Of a stretch of DNA of 64,000 nt, positions 1 through 10,175 are shown one piece after another. The position numbers were made by a program, and so were the translations under genes. The notes under the pieces were generated by a model that was given only the letters and a program-made list of their open reading frames with translations, was not told where the DNA came from and did not search any database. Positions within the stretch are counted from its first letter, which is position 1. Each line of letters begins with the position of its first letter. Location: the NCBI RefSeq assembly GCF_004307425.1, contig NZ_SEWZ01000001.1, positions 187,662 through 251,661 on the forward strand. Reading direction: 5' to 3'. The stretch comes from Aquirufa antheringensis (lineage in GTDB: Bacteria; Bacteroidota; Bacteroidia; Cytophagales; Spirosomataceae).

Positions 1-1143
1 CTGATCTCCGTCGAGCCTGGTCAATTATTGATTAAAATCGTTCACGAAGAGTTAACCCAGTTAATGGGTGGTCAGAAGCAGGACATTAACCTAAAAGGCG
101 ATCCAGCTGTCGTTTTGATTGCCGGTTTACAAGGTTCTGGTAAGACGACTTTCTCGGGTAAGTTAGCTCAATACATTAAAAAAGGGGGTCGCAATGTGCT
201 ATTAGTAGCCTGCGATATTTACCGTCCAGCGGCGATTGACCAATTGAAAGTATTGGGAGAGCAGGTAGGAGTGGAAGTGTACGCAGAGCCTGAAAATAAG
301 AATGCCGTTAGCATCGCGGAGAACGCTTTGTCATATGCCCGTAAAATGGGTAAAAAAGTAGTCATTGTCGATACCGCGGGTCGTTTAGCGGTGGATGAGG
401 CGATGATGAATGAGATCGCAGCCGTGAAGGAGGCGATTAAACCGACCGAGATTTTGTTCGTTGTGGATTCCATGACGGGTCAAGATGCGGTGAATACGGC
501 GAAGACCTTTAATGATCGATTGAATTTTGATGGTGTTGTTTTAACCAAATTAGATGGGGATTCCCGCGGTGGTGCGGCCCTTTCTATCCGTCAAATTGTA
601 GATAAACCAATCAAATTCATTTCTACTGGGGAGAAAATGGAAGCCTTAGATCAGTTCTATCCTGATCGTATGGCGAACCGTATCCTCGGAATGGGTGACG
701 TGTTGTCTTTAGTGGAGCGTGCGCAGCAGGCTTTTGACGAAGATGAAGCAGCTCGTTTAAATAAGAAGATACGCCAAAACAACTTTACATTCGAAGACTT
801 CTACGCACAATTACAGCAAATCAAGAAGATGGGTAACATCAAGGATTTGATGGGTATGGTGCCAGGGATGAGCCAAGCGGTGAAGGATGTGGATATTTCC
901 AATGATTCTTTTAAGCCGATCGAAGCAATCATCAATTCGATGACTGCGAAGGAGCGTCAGAATCCTGATATTTTGAACCCATCGCGCAAGAATCGCATTG
1001 TGGCAGGGTCGGGAACATCGATTCAAGAGGTGAATAACCTGTTGAAGCAGTTCGAAGACATGCGCAAAATGATGAAGATGATGAACAAGGTTCAGGACGG
1101 AAAGATGAAGATGCCTAATTTAGGTGGCATGTTCAAGCGCTAA
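1..1143 (+). CDS. ffh: Signal recognition particle GTPase Ffh (5'-truncated by window edge)
   Basis: Ffh binds SRP RNA and emerging signal sequences and delivers ribosomes to FtsY at the inner membrane. The frame is open to the left edge, so roughly the first 70 residues (most of the helical N domain) lie outside; family members are about 440-450 residues. Visible parts are the GTPase G domain (P-loop GLQGSGKTT, DTAGR, TKLDGDSRGG) and the methionine-rich M domain, with the RKMMKMMN segment near the C-terminus. The TTG at 28 is internal and not a start. The TAA stop directly abuts the stop of the convergent pheT, leaving no room for a separate terminator. Identification is secure. Confidence 0.97.
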   Translation: MISVEPGQLLIKIVHEELTQLMGGQKQDINLKGDPAVVLIAGLQGSGKTTFSGKLAQYIKKGGRNVLLVACDIYRPAAIDQLKVLGEQVGVEVYAEPENKNAVSIAENALSYARKMGKKVVIVDTAGRLAVDEAMMNEIAAVKEAIKPTEILFVVDSMTGQDAVNTAKTFNDRLNFDGVVLTKLDGDSRGGAALSIRQIVDKPIKFISTGEKMEALDQFYPDRMANRILGMGDVLSLVERAQQAFDEDEAARLNKKIRQNNFTFEDFYAQLQQIKKMGNIKDLMGMVPGMSQAVKDVDISNDSFKPIEAIINSMTAKERQNPDILNPSRKNRIVAGSGTSIQEVNNLLKQFEDMRKMMKMMNKVQDGKMKMPNLGGMFKR

Positions 1144-3576
1144 TTACTTTCGAATTAGCGCCCCTATTTCCTTCTCGAATCCTTTCATTAAGCGATCCAT
1201 CGTGGACTCAATCACCTTATCTGTTAAGGTTTGAGACTCATCTTGTAGCGTAAAGCTTACGGAATAAGCTTTCTTGCCTTCGCCAAGATTTTTGCCCTCA
1301 TAGACGTCAAAAATCGACACGTTTTTCAGTAAACTCTTCTCGTATTGCTCCGCTAGTTTGCGAATCGCTTGGTAGCTAACCGTTTTATCAATAACAAGTG
1401 ATAAATCGCGACGAACCTCCGGGAATTTAGAAATCTCTTGGTAGACGAAGTCAGCCTTCTCTTGTTTTACCCAGTAATCCCAGTCGAAATCAGCGAAGAA
1501 GACGTCTTGTTTAACCTCCCATTTACTGGCTAAATTCGGGTGAATCATACCTACTTCGAGACACGCTTTCTTGTTGATGGAAATGCGTAATCCGAAGGCA
1601 AACACACTCGAGTTCTCGATGGTATCTGTCTCAAATTCGGTTACCCCGAGTGAGCGCATTAATTCGATGCTGACTTGATATAAATGGTGAAGTGCCGTTT
1701 TCGTAGGTGCGCTGGACCAGGTTTCTCCGGCCCATAAACCCGTCGTGAATAAAGCTAAATGCTTCTTTTCGATGTATTTAGCGCCTTTTTTATGGTAGGT
1801 TTTGCCAAATTCAAAGACTTTCAAGTCTTTTTGACGGCGGTTAATATTGTGAGCTAACACCTCTAATCCGGAGAAAGACATGTGCTGTCTCATCACGCCT
1901 AGGTCTTCGGAAAGACGGTTTAGGATTTCTACCGTTTCGAAGGATAAATCTTTGGCGATGGCAGCATGTGCATCGGCTTTAGTCAATGAGTTGGTGATGA
2001 TTTCTTGGAAACCTTTGGCCGTCAAAATCTGTGAGATATTCAACTGCACGCGTTCCTTGTCTAACAAAGGGAATTCCGAGATGAAATTCGCACTCAAATG
2101 ATCCGATAACGGGATGTTATCCAAACCATGGATACGCAAGATTTCCTCAATAATATCTGCCTCTCTGGTCACATCGACGCGGTAAGCAGGGGAGATAGCG
2201 ACGAATTCGTCCCCTTTATCTGCTTCGATTTTGAAATCTAACAGCGTCAAAATTTCCTTGATTCGCTCAGCTGCTAATTCAATGCCGATGTATTGTTGCA
2301 CGCGGCGAACGCTGACTGGAATGCTGACTAATTCAACCTGAGTTGGATAATAATCGAACGGCTCAGAGGTGATTTTTCCGCCGGCTAACTCTTGAATTAA
2401 TTGGGCTGCGTATTCCAAAGCGAATAATTTCGCCTGAATATCCGTGCCACGCTCGAAACGGAACGAAGCATCGGTTTTAAGTCCATGGATTTGGCTTGCC
2501 TTACGAATGCGCTCCGGCTTGAAGTGAGCGACTTCTAAAAATACACGTGTGGTGCTGTCTTTAATGCCAGAATCTTCTCCGCCCATCACGCCAGCCATGC
2601 CGATAGCGCCAGAAGCGTCGCAGATCATTAATTCTTCGCCTGTTAATTTGCGTTCAATGCCGTCTAAGGTTTTGAATACGGTACCAGCTGCTAAAGTATC
2701 GACGATTAATTTCCCGCCTTTGATTTCATTCCAATCGTAGGCGTGCATCGGTTGGCCTAATCCGTGGCAGATGAAATTGGTGATATCGACCACGTTATTG
2801 ATGGGACGCAATCCGATGGCTGTTAAACGCTCCTGTAACCAAGCTGGGGAAGGTGCTACTTGAATGCCATCTATCGAGATGCCGCAGAAACGGTCACAAC
2901 CAGCGTCTTTAACCTCTACTGCGATCGGATGCGCATTGCTTTCAATTACTAAAGCAGGCGATGGCAATTGAATTGGAAGACCTGTCACGGCACGAATATC
3001 GCGTGCTACACCCCAGTGAGAGGCAGCATCCGCACGGTTTGGCGTTAATCCGATTTCTAAAACTAAATCTCCAGCGATGTCAAAAAACGAAGCGGCAGGC
3101 GTTCCGTTAGGCACCTGAGTGTCCAGCACTAAAATTCCATCGTGAGAATCTCCTAAGCCTATTTCATCTTCTGCACAAATCATTCCCTCGGAAGGCTGTC
3201 CGTAGACCTTGCGCTTCTCGATTTTGAATAATTCTTTGCCCTCTTTATCGTATAATTGGGTGCCAGGAGTGGCGACGATCACTTTTTGGCCTGCTGCTAC
3301 ATTCGCAGCTCCACATACAATCGTTAATATTTCGTCCAAACCTGCGTCTACCGTCGTCAGGCTCAAGGTTTTCTCTTTCACTTCGAATTTTTCGCAGGTC
3401 AAAACTTCACCCACGACGAATCCTTTCAATCCTCCTGGAACTTTATCGTGCGGCTCAATGCCTTCCACTTCTAGTCCAGTGTTAGTTAATAAAACGTCTA
3501 ATTCTTCGGGGCTACCTTGGGCAGGAAGCTTCGAAATATCAATAAAATCACGTAACCAATTAAGGGATATTTTCAT
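1144..3576 (-). CDS. pheT: Phenylalanine--tRNA ligase beta subunit
   Basis: Beta chain of the alpha2-beta2 enzyme that charges tRNA-Phe in the cytoplasm. At 810 residues it has the usual bacterial length. In order: an EMAP/OB tRNA-binding domain (about residues 45-155, starting FVVGEVLTCEK), the B3/B4 editing region (about 215-400, with the HPMHAYD-like GQPMHAYD segment), the B5 domain, a catalytic-like core, and the C-terminal FDX-ACB anticodon-binding domain (from about 715, FPEVRRDLSLVIDK). pheS is not adjacent. It lies 8 bp downstream of def on the same strand, so the two are probably cotranscribed def-pheT. Confidence 0.97.
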   Translation of the reverse strand: MKISLNWLRDFIDISKLPAQGSPEELDVLLTNTGLEVEGIEPHDKVPGGLKGFVVGEVLTCEKFEVKEKTLSLTTVDAGLDEILTIVCGAANVAAGQKVIVATPGTQLYDKEGKELFKIEKRKVYGQPSEGMICAEDEIGLGDSHDGILVLDTQVPNGTPAASFFDIAGDLVLEIGLTPNRADAASHWGVARDIRAVTGLPIQLPSPALVIESNAHPIAVEVKDAGCDRFCGISIDGIQVAPSPAWLQERLTAIGLRPINNVVDITNFICHGLGQPMHAYDWNEIKGGKLIVDTLAAGTVFKTLDGIERKLTGEELMICDASGAIGMAGVMGGEDSGIKDSTTRVFLEVAHFKPERIRKASQIHGLKTDASFRFERGTDIQAKLFALEYAAQLIQELAGGKITSEPFDYYPTQVELVSIPVSVRRVQQYIGIELAAERIKEILTLLDFKIEADKGDEFVAISPAYRVDVTREADIIEEILRIHGLDNIPLSDHLSANFISEFPLLDKERVQLNISQILTAKGFQEIITNSLTKADAHAAIAKDLSFETVEILNRLSEDLGVMRQHMSFSGLEVLAHNINRRQKDLKVFEFGKTYHKKGAKYIEKKHLALFTTGLWAGETWSSAPTKTALHHLYQVSIELMRSLGVTEFETDTIENSSVFAFGLRISINKKACLEVGMIHPNLASKWEVKQDVFFADFDWDYWVKQEKADFVYQEISKFPEVRRDLSLVIDKTVSYQAIRKLAEQYEKSLLKNVSIFDVYEGKNLGEGKKAYSVSFTLQDESQTLTDKVIESTMDRLMKGFEKEIGALIRK

Positions 3577-3584
3577 CTGTCTAA

Positions 3585-4157
3585 TTAACGAGTAAGCTTC
3601 ATTTTGTAATCCACGGAAACTTTTCCTCGCGTGATATCACTTAACTTATTTTTGATGAGGCGCTTCTTCACGGGATTCAAATGATCTGTGAATAAAATAC
3701 CTTCGATATGATCGTATTCATGTTGGATAATGCGAGCAGCTAAGCTTTCGAAAATATCCGTTCTTTCTTCGCCTTGCTCCGTCCAGTAGTGAATCTTCAC
3801 GTATTCTGGGCGATACACCTCGCCGCGAATACCTGGGATTGAAAGACATCCTTCCTCGAATCCCCATTCGTCGCCTGTTTCTTCCAAAATAGTCGGATTC
3901 ACAAACACCTTCTTAAAGCCGATTAAAGACTCATCTACATCCTCGTCCTTTTCTCCCTCGTTCATGGGACGGCCGTCTACCACAAACAAACGAATGTCCA
4001 TGCCAATCTGTGGAGCAGCTAAGCCAACGCCGCTGGCCGCATACATGGTCTCAAACATATCTTCCGATAATTTGATTAAATCAATGCTTCCTAATTCAAT
4101 AGGAGCGGCGACTTTTCTTAAAACGGGGTCCCCGTAGGGTATAATTGGATAAATCAT
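3585..4157 (-). CDS. def: Peptide deformylase
   Basis: Removes the formyl group from the N-terminal methionine of new proteins in the cytoplasm. All three family motifs are present: GVGLAAPQIG (motif 1), EGCLSIPG (motif 2, metal-binding Cys) and QHEYDHIEG (motif 3, two metal-binding His and catalytic Glu). The 190-residue length fits the family, with a Bacteroidota-type acidic insert (EGEKDEDVDES) between motifs 1 and 2. The ATG start gives the typical MIYPIIPYGDPVLR N-terminus. It is divergent from ppa across a 101-bp gap and heads a likely def-pheT unit. Confidence 0.97.
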   Translation of the reverse strand: MIYPIIPYGDPVLRKVAAPIELGSIDLIKLSEDMFETMYAASGVGLAAPQIGMDIRLFVVDGRPMNEGEKDEDVDESLIGFKKVFVNPTILEETGDEWGFEEGCLSIPGIRGEVYRPEYVKIHYWTEQGEERTDIFESLAARIIQHEYDHIEGILFTDHLNPVKKRLIKNKLSDITRGKVSVDYKMKLTR

Positions 4158-4180
4158 GTCTATTAGCGCAATGCAAACAA

Positions 4181-4188
4181 CAAATTTA
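4181..4188 (-). promoter_or_regulatory. Candidate -7 promoter element of def
   Basis: On the minus strand this reads TAAATTTG, an exact match to the Bacteroidota -7 consensus TAnnTTTG, about 24 bp before the def start. I see no clear TTTG -33 partner at the usual 17-23 bp spacing, so this is a tentative call. Confidence 0.4.
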
Positions 4189-4258
4189 GCAGAATTTATC
4201 CTTTGTTTTTCGTAATTTGCAGGGATTTTTAACCTAAGTTAGATTTAATAAAAAGATT

Positions 4259-4876
4259 ATGAATAGAAACTTCTTTAAGGCACATCCTTGGCATGGCGTT
4301 CAAATAGGTGATCAAATGCCTGAATTAGTGACCGCGTTTATTGAAATTGTTCCTACGGATACGGTGAAATACGAGATTGACAAGCAAACGGGATATCTGA
4401 AGATCGACCGTCCGCAGAAATTCTCGAACATTGTTCCAGCTTTATATGGCTTTTTGCCTCAAACGTATTGTTCTGATGGCATCGCGGAATTAGCGCGCAA
4501 GTATTCTGGTAAGGATATTGAAAGAGGGGATGGCGATCCGTTGGATATTTTAGTGCTTTCAGAGCGTGCGATTACGCACGGAGATATTTTATGTCAAGCG
4601 ATTCCGATTGGGGGAATTCGCATGATTGATAAGGGTGAGGCGGATGATAAAATTATTGCGGTATTGAAGGATGATCCGATTTATGGCAAATGGAAAGACA
4701 TTGCGGATGCACCTAAGGATATCGTGGAGCGCTTGAGACACTATTTCTGGACCTATAAAATGTTGCCAGGAGAAACCTCCTCAAGTGCGGTTGATATTGA
4801 TGATATTTATGGTCGCGAAGTAGCTTTCGAAGTGATTCGTCAAGCGCGCGAAGACTACCGTAAAAACTTTGGTTAG
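4259..4876 (+). CDS. ppa: Inorganic pyrophosphatase (family I)
   Basis: Hydrolyses pyrophosphate to phosphate in the cytoplasm, pulling biosynthetic reactions forward. The signature DGDPLDILVL carries the metal-binding aspartates, and the barrel segments YGFLPQTY and IGGIRMIDKGEADDKIIAV are clear. At 205 residues it is slightly longer than the E. coli enzyme (about 175). The ATG is preceded by an AT-rich leader, and the gene is divergent from def. sppA follows 21 bp downstream on the same strand, so cotranscription is likely. Confidence 0.95.
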   Translation: MNRNFFKAHPWHGVQIGDQMPELVTAFIEIVPTDTVKYEIDKQTGYLKIDRPQKFSNIVPALYGFLPQTYCSDGIAELARKYSGKDIERGDGDPLDILVLSERAITHGDILCQAIPIGGIRMIDKGEADDKIIAVLKDDPIYGKWKDIADAPKDIVERLRHYFWTYKMLPGETSSSAVDIDDIYGREVAFEVIRQAREDYRKNFG

Positions 4877-4897
4877 AAAACCTTAAAATGTAAAGCT

Positions 4898-6667
4898 ATG
4901 TGGCAATTTGTCAAATATTCGTTAGCGACTGTCGTGGGACTTTTTCTTTTTGCGATCGTCTCCTTATTGCTATTGGCTGGTGTAGGTGCCGCCATGGGTA
5001 GTTCGGACGAGGTCTATGATTTGAAAGATAATTCCGTGTTGAAATTGGATTTGAATCGTCCCATCGTGGAGAACGCGACGACGGAGGATAATCCCTTCGC
5101 GGCTTTAACGGATTTGTATTTTGCTCCACCGGAGAATTTGGGATTAATTCAGGTTTTGTCTGCTTTAGAGCGGGCCAAAGTCGATCCTAAAATCAAGGGG
5201 ATCTATTTAGACGCTAGTTTTCCGATCGCCGGATATGCGCAATTATCCGAAATTCGCGAGGCAATTCAGAAGTTTAAAAAGTCCGGCAAGTTTGTGTATG
5301 CCTATGCTAATTCGTACACGGAAAAAGGCTATTATGTATCTTCTGTGGCGGATAAGACCTATTTGAATCCGAATGGTTTATTGGATTTCAATGGTATTAG
5401 CGTTCAATATACGTTCTACAAGAAAGCTTTAGACAAATTAGAAATAGAGCCTTTAGTGTTCCGCGTGGGTACGTACAAATCGGCGGTAGAACCTTTCATT
5501 CGTGAAGATATGAGCGAAGAAAACAAGGCGCAGACATCCTCTTTCTTACAGTCGATTAATACCTATGTGTTTGACAAAATTGCTCGGTCTAAAAATATCC
5601 CCGTTCGTAAATTAGATTTGATTGCGGATAGTTTACAGGCTTTTGAGCCTTCTAACGCGGAGAAATTAGGAATGGTGAAGCAAGGATATTGGGATGAGTT
5701 TGAGGCCTTATTAAAGAAGGGATCTGGAGAAAAAGAAAAGGTGATTTATGTGTCTGTGAATAATTATTTGAAGGCAAAAAATCCAATTGACGAGGTAGAA
5801 GGGAAGGATCGCATTGCGGTTTTAGTGGCTGAAGGAGAGATCTCTGGAACAAGAGCTTCTGAGGGAAATATTGGTTCAGATGATTTCGTGAAAGAATTGA
5901 AGAAATTGCGTGAGAGTAAATCAGTCAAAGCGATCGTGCTTCGCATTGATTCGCCGGGTGGATCCTCTTTAGCTTCCGATATCATGTGGCGTGAGATTGA
6001 ATTAACCAAGAAGGTAAAACCGATTATCTCGTCTATGTCAAATTATGCTGCTTCTGGTGGCTATTATATGGCGATGGGAACGGATGTAATTGTTGCCCAA
6101 CCTACGACTATCACGGGTTCCATTGGTATTTTTGCTGCCTGGTTCAATGTGGATAATTTCCTAAAAAATACCTTGGGTATTACCCAGGATCATGTGAATA
6201 CACATGCGAATTCGAACTTTATGACGTCAGCAGGAGCCTTAACCGATTTCCAAAAATCAGTTGTTCAGAAATCGGTTGACAAAGGCTATCTTTCTTTTAC
6301 GACGAAAGCAGCGGCAGGTCGCAAGATGACATTACAACGCTTGCAATCGGTAGCAGGTGGCCGTGTTTGGACAGGAGCTCAGGCAAAACAAATTGGTTTA
6401 GTGGATGAATTAGGCGGTTTAGATAAGGCGATTGAGATAGCGGCGGCTAAAGCAAAATTAAAGCCGGGTGCTTACAAGGTGTCGGTTTATCCGAAGGCGA
6501 AATCATTCGTGGACGAGTTATTAAGTTCTGCGACTTCTGAAACTTCGTTATCAGAGCGTTTGTTGGCTAAAAATATCCCTTGGGCTTCCTCCATGTTTGA
6601 GGTAAACCGTTGGAAAAAAAGAGAAGGCTTCTTAGCAATGATGCCTTATTTAATGGAATTTGAATAG
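4898..6667 (+). CDS. sppA: Signal peptide peptidase SppA, 67-kDa (tandem S49) type
   Basis: Membrane-anchored serine protease that degrades cleaved signal peptides. One N-terminal membrane segment (about residues 5-35) is followed by two S49 repeats. The first repeat contributes the general-base lysine in the [10 protein letters not shown] segment. The second contributes the nucleophile serine in [10 protein letters not shown], with [10 protein letters not shown] upstream. The 589-residue length matches the long tandem form rather than the short Bacillus form. bioB starts 13 bp after its stop, so ppa-sppA-bioB may form one transcript ending at the hairpin near 7719. Confidence 0.94.
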   Translation: MWQFVKYSLATVVGLFLFAIVSLLLLAGVGAAMGSSDEVYDLKDNSVLKLDLNRPIVENATTEDNPFAALTDLYFAPPENLGLIQVLSALERAKVDPKIKGIYLDASFPIAGYAQLSEIREAIQKFKKSGKFVYAYANSYTEKGYYVSSVADKTYLNPNGLLDFNGISVQYTFYKKALDKLEIEPLVFRVGTYKSAVEPFIREDMSEENKAQTSSFLQSINTYVFDKIARSKNIPVRKLDLIADSLQAFEPSNAEKLGMVKQGYWDEFEALLKKGSGEKEKVIYVSVNNYLKAKNPIDEVEGKDRIAVLVAEGEISGTRASEGNIGSDDFVKELKKLRESKSVKAIVLRIDSPGGSSLASDIMWREIELTKKVKPIISSMSNYAASGGYYMAMGTDVIVAQPTTITGSIGIFAAWFNVDNFLKNTLGITQDHVNTHANSNFMTSAGALTDFQKSVVQKSVDKGYLSFTTKAAAGRKMTLQRLQSVAGGRVWTGAQAKQIGLVDELGGLDKAIEIAAAKAKLKPGAYKVSVYPKAKSFVDELLSSATSETSLSERLLAKNIPWASSMFEVNRWKKREGFLAMMPYLMEFE

Positions 6668-6680
6668 AAATAAAGCTTAT

Positions 6681-7700
6681 ATGGTACGTAATAATTGGAC
6701 TCGGGAAGAGGTAGAAAAAATATACAACCAACCCTTTTTGGATTTGGTCTATCAAGCGGCGACGGTGCACCGCGAGAATTTTGACCCGAATGAGGTCCAA
6801 ATCTCGACTTTGCTTTCCATCAAAACGGGTGGTTGCCCAGAGGATTGTTCTTATTGCTCGCAGGCAGCTCGTTACCACACAAATGTGAAGGTGCAAAAAT
6901 TACTTCCATATGAGGAGGTTATTCAAGCAGCAAACCGCGCGAAAGACAGTGGTAGTTCGCGTTTCTGTATGGGAGCGGCTTGGCGCGAGGTGCGTGATAA
7001 CAAGGACTTTGACCGTGTACTAGATATGGTTAAAGGCGTGAATTCCTTAGGCATGGAAGTTTGCTGTACGTTAGGCATGTTATCTGAAGAGCAGGCGCAG
7101 AAATTAAAGGATGCGGGTCTTTATGCCTACAACCACAATATCGATACGAGTGAGGAATATTACGATGATGTTATCTCAACGCGTACCTACGATGATCGCT
7201 TAGAGACGCTAGGCAACGTACGTAAAGCAAAATTATCTGTTTGTTCAGGTGGTATCATCGGAATGGGTGAAAGTGCGGGAGATCGCATTGGAATGCTTTT
7301 GACGTTAGCGAATTTACCTGAGCACCCTGAATCTGTTCCAGTGAATAATCTTGTTCCAGTGGAGGGAACACCTTTTGAGAATCAAAAGACAGCCTCTGTC
7401 TGGGATCTTGTCCGCGTTATCGCCACGGCTAGAATCATGATGCCCAAGTCCGCGGTTCGTTTATCCGCGGGGCGTTTAGAATTAAACTACGAAGGTCAGG
7501 CTTTCTGCTTTATGGCAGGAGCGAATTCGATTTTCTCTGGGGATGTCTTATTAACGACGCCTAACCCGGATACGAAATCAGATGCGGAATTATTCCAAAT
7601 CTTGAGCATCAAACCGAAGGAAGCGTTCAAAGATGCACGTAAAACAGGGATTGAATTTAATCAGATTCCAAGTGCACAAGGCCTAGAGCACAAGCACTAG
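6681..7700 (+). CDS. bioB: Biotin synthase
   Basis: Radical-SAM enzyme inserting sulfur into dethiobiotin, the last step of biotin synthesis. The radical-SAM cysteines are C52, C56 and C59 ([12 protein letters not shown]). Further cysteines for the second cluster lie in [10 protein letters not shown] and [14 protein letters not shown], and the conserved Arg is in [12 protein letters not shown]. The ATG at 6681 is chosen over the upstream in-frame TTG at 6660, which lies inside sppA and adds a non-conserved tail. The protein is 339 residues. No other biotin genes are nearby. Confidence 0.97.
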   Translation: MVRNNWTREEVEKIYNQPFLDLVYQAATVHRENFDPNEVQISTLLSIKTGGCPEDCSYCSQAARYHTNVKVQKLLPYEEVIQAANRAKDSGSSRFCMGAAWREVRDNKDFDRVLDMVKGVNSLGMEVCCTLGMLSEEQAQKLKDAGLYAYNHNIDTSEEYYDDVISTRTYDDRLETLGNVRKAKLSVCSGGIIGMGESAGDRIGMLLTLANLPEHPESVPVNNLVPVEGTPFENQKTASVWDLVRVIATARIMMPKSAVRLSAGRLELNYEGQAFCFMAGANSIFSGDVLLTTPNPDTKSDAELFQILSIKPKEAFKDARKTGIEFNQIPSAQGLEHKH

Positions 7701-7718
7701 TTTTTACAAACATAAATG

Positions 7719-7751
7719 AAGCGCTATTTCGAAAGAGGTAGCGCTTTTTTT
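7719..7751 (+). terminator. Rho-independent terminator after bioB
   Basis: An 8-bp stem (AAGCGCTA at 7719-7726 with TAGCGCTT at 7739-7746), a 12-nt loop and a run of seven T. The T-run touches the stop codon of the convergent acetyltransferase gene, so the element may serve both directions. Confidence 0.85.
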
Positions 7752-8181
7752 ATAGTCTTTTCTTCATCCGGTAATGTTGGATTTCGCCGAACAATAGATA
7801 GGATTCGGCGACAATCGTATAGCCAATTGCTTCATAAAAAGGTACGGCATTTTCCCTCGCCTCTAAGACTATTTCGGTCCAGCCTTTTTCAATTGCCTTC
7901 TTTTCTAAGTAAGCCATGATGGCTTTTCCAATTCCTTTTCCCTGAGCAGCGGTTGCAGTAGCTACGCAGCGTACCTGGCCTTGTTTTTCAGCCGATTCGT
8001 GCATGCGAGCTACGCCTAAAACCACCCCGTCTTTCACCGCGATAGCGTGAATAGCTTGGTCTTCATCTGCCAAAACTTCTGAACCCAGCGGTTGGTTCCA
8101 AGGCTCTCTTAATACGTTAAAGCGCAAGGCGTAGTAGGCTTTCCAGTCCGAGTCGGTTTGTGGGGATTTTATTTCTAGCAT
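7750..8181 (-). CDS. GNAT-family N-acetyltransferase
   Basis: Small (143-residue) GCN5-related acetyltransferase; the substrate cannot be told. The acetyl-CoA binding motif A is visible as RCVATATAAQGKGIGKAIMAYLE (Q/RxxGxG/A type), followed by the motif B region IVLEARENAVPFYEAIGYTIV. The start is set at the ATG at 8181 (MLEIKSPQTDSDW). A longer frame runs into the rny terminator hairpin and would translate it, so it is rejected. The gene lies between the rny terminator and the bioB terminator and is probably monocistronic. Confidence 0.85.
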   Translation of the reverse strand: MLEIKSPQTDSDWKAYYALRFNVLREPWNQPLGSEVLADEDQAIHAIAVKDGVVLGVARMHESAEKQGQVRCVATATAAQGKGIGKAIMAYLEKKAIEKGWTEIVLEARENAVPFYEAIGYTIVAESYLLFGEIQHYRMKKRL

Positions 8182-8189
8182 AGAAGTGT

Positions 8190-8222
8190 AAAAAAAATGG
8201 CGCCACCCGCAGGGTGGCGCCA
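8190..8222 (-). terminator. Strong rho-independent terminator after rny
   Basis: Perfect inverted repeat: ten bases of GGCGCCACCC (8199-8208) pair with 8212-8221 around a 3-nt loop, and one more A-T pair lies outside. On the minus strand the stem is followed by eight T (8197-8190). It lies 22 bp past the rny stop and before the acetyltransferase start. Confidence 0.93.
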
Positions 8223-8243
8223 TAAATATACTCGATTTCGATC

Positions 8244-9827
8244 CTATTTTGCAAAGTTCACGGCGCGCATTTCGCGAATCACCGTTACTTTGATTTGACC
8301 AGGATACTGCATCTCTTTCTCGATTTTTTGAGAAATGTCGAATGATAAGTTGGATGCTTTTTCATCGCTTACATTCTCTGAATCGACCATGATACGAAGC
8401 TCACGACCCGCTTGGATCGCATAGCACTTCTGAACACCATCGAATGAGGTAGCCAATGTTTCTAAATCACGAAGACGCTTCATGTACGACTCCATCATCT
8501 CGCGGCGTGCACCTGGACGAGATCCAGAGATCGCATCACACACCTGAATGATAGGAGAGATCATGGAAGTCATCTCGCACTCATCGTGGTGAGCCCCAAT
8601 CGCATTACATACTTCTGGATGCTCTTTGTATTTCTGAGCCAGCTCCATTCCTAACAGTGCGTGAGGAAGTTCAGGCTCTTCATGCCAAACTTTACCAATA
8701 TCATGCAATAGACCTGCACGTTTCGCTAGTTTTGCATTCAATCCTAATTCAGCTGCCATTGTGGCACAAAGCTTTGCGACTTCGCGCGAGTGTTGTAATA
8801 GGTTTTGGCCATAAGAAGAACGGAAACGCATACGTCCCACCATCTTAATTAATTCTGGGTGCAAACCGTGAATACCTAAGTCAATCACCGTCTTCTCACC
8901 GATTTCGATGATCTCATCGTCGATGTTCTTACGGGTCTTATTCACAACCTCCTCAATACGAGCTGGGTGAATTCGGCCATCCTGTACCAAACGGTGCAAA
9001 GATAAACGAGCAATCTCTCGGCGAACTGGATCAAAACCTGAAATGATAATCGCCTCCGGCGTATCATCCACGATGAATTCCACACCTGTCGCAGCTTCTA
9101 GCGCACGAATGTTACGGCCTTCACGTCCAATGATTTTTCCCTTGATGTCGTCTGATTCGATGTTGAATACAGAAACGCAGTTTTCGATCGCGTTTTCAGC
9201 CGCCGTACGCTGAATCGTTTCGATCACGACTTTCTTCGCTTCTTTCGTAGCCGTTAATTTCGCTTCTTCGATCGCTTGTTTCACTAGTGAACTCGCTTTC
9301 GATTCTGCTTCTGCCTTTAAAGCATCCATAATTTGTTGGCGTGCTTCATCTGCTGAAAGACCAGCAATTTTCTCTAGTTGGCTGATCTGATTCGCTAACA
9401 TAGCTTCCGCCTCTTCGCGCTTCTTCTCTACGTCTTCTAGTTTCTTACGGAAATTTTCTTCCTTAGCCTGTACGCTTTGTTTTGCAGAATGCAATTCTTG
9501 TTCAGCCGTACGTTGTTGCTCCGCTTGTTGCGCTAAAACGCGCTCTTTTTCGCGTAGTTTTTGTTCGTTCTCTAACAGAATTCCCTTTTTGTTTTGAGAC
9601 TCTTCTTCGAATTCAGCACGAAGACGTAGGAAGTTCTCCTTCGCTTCAAGCATGCGGTCTTTCTTGATGTTTTCTGCAGAGATTTCTGCATTTTTTAGGA
9701 TGTCTTCCGCTTTGCGTTGTGCATCCCCTTCGATGTTTTTATTTACTTTCGAGTAGAATACTTTCCCGGCAAATAAACCTCCAGCCGCAGCGATAAGAGG
9801 GATAATAAAAGTTAATATAGTGGACAT
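8244..9827 (-). CDS. rny: Ribonuclease Y
   Basis: Membrane-anchored endoribonuclease that starts mRNA decay. An N-terminal membrane helix (about residues 3-22) is followed by a long charged coiled coil to about residue 200, then a KH RNA-binding domain with [15 protein letters not shown]. An HD metal-dependent phosphohydrolase domain follows ([12 protein letters not shown], ending in the conserved [11 protein letters not shown] tail). At 527 residues it matches the Firmicutes enzyme (about 520). It follows zapA by 57 bp on the same strand and has its own strong terminator. Confidence 0.96.
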   Translation of the reverse strand: MSTILTFIIPLIAAAGGLFAGKVFYSKVNKNIEGDAQRKAEDILKNAEISAENIKKDRMLEAKENFLRLRAEFEEESQNKKGILLENEQKLREKERVLAQQAEQQRTAEQELHSAKQSVQAKEENFRKKLEDVEKKREEAEAMLANQISQLEKIAGLSADEARQQIMDALKAEAESKASSLVKQAIEEAKLTATKEAKKVVIETIQRTAAENAIENCVSVFNIESDDIKGKIIGREGRNIRALEAATGVEFIVDDTPEAIIISGFDPVRREIARLSLHRLVQDGRIHPARIEEVVNKTRKNIDDEIIEIGEKTVIDLGIHGLHPELIKMVGRMRFRSSYGQNLLQHSREVAKLCATMAAELGLNAKLAKRAGLLHDIGKVWHEEPELPHALLGMELAQKYKEHPEVCNAIGAHHDECEMTSMISPIIQVCDAISGSRPGARREMMESYMKRLRDLETLATSFDGVQKCYAIQAGRELRIMVDSENVSDEKASNLSFDISQKIEKEMQYPGQIKVTVIREMRAVNFAK

Positions 9828-9884
9828 ATAGAACGAATGTGTGTTTATACAGTAGTCCCCGGAAAAATCGAAAGAAAAGGAAAA

Positions 9885-10175
9885 TTATACTGTGAACTCA
9901 GCCGCAAGCGATAACAATTCGTTGTTTTCTTCCAAAACGTCGTCCTGGAGTGAATTGTGTTCTGCGTCAAATTTCAAACCACACATGGCTAAATCGAGTG
10001 CCACCATCGCCATCACGGCTGCGGGATCTGAACTATTTGTCTCCTGTTCGTAATAACGAACAAGTCTGTTCACTAATGATGCTGCATTTCGTACGTAAGC
10101 CTCTTCACCCGGACTAACCCTTAAGGCGATACTTTGTATGCCTACCAGTAGATTACAAGGGATTTTAGGATTCAT
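9885..10175 (-). CDS. zapA: Cell division protein ZapA
   Basis: Small Z-ring-associated protein that bundles FtsZ filaments. The 96-residue length, the N-terminal beta strand (IPCNLLVGIQSIALRVSPGEEAYVRNAASLVN) and the helical remainder (VAMVALDLAMCGLKFD) fit the ZapA family. Its start overlaps the stop of the upstream coiled-coil gene by 4 bp, so the two are translationally coupled. rny follows. Identification rests on pattern and neighbourhood and is good but less secure than for the enzymes. Confidence 0.85.
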   Translation of the reverse strand: MNPKIPCNLLVGIQSIALRVSPGEEAYVRNAASLVNRLVRYYEQETNSSDPAAVMAMVALDLAMCGLKFDAEHNSLQDDVLEENNELLSLAAEFTV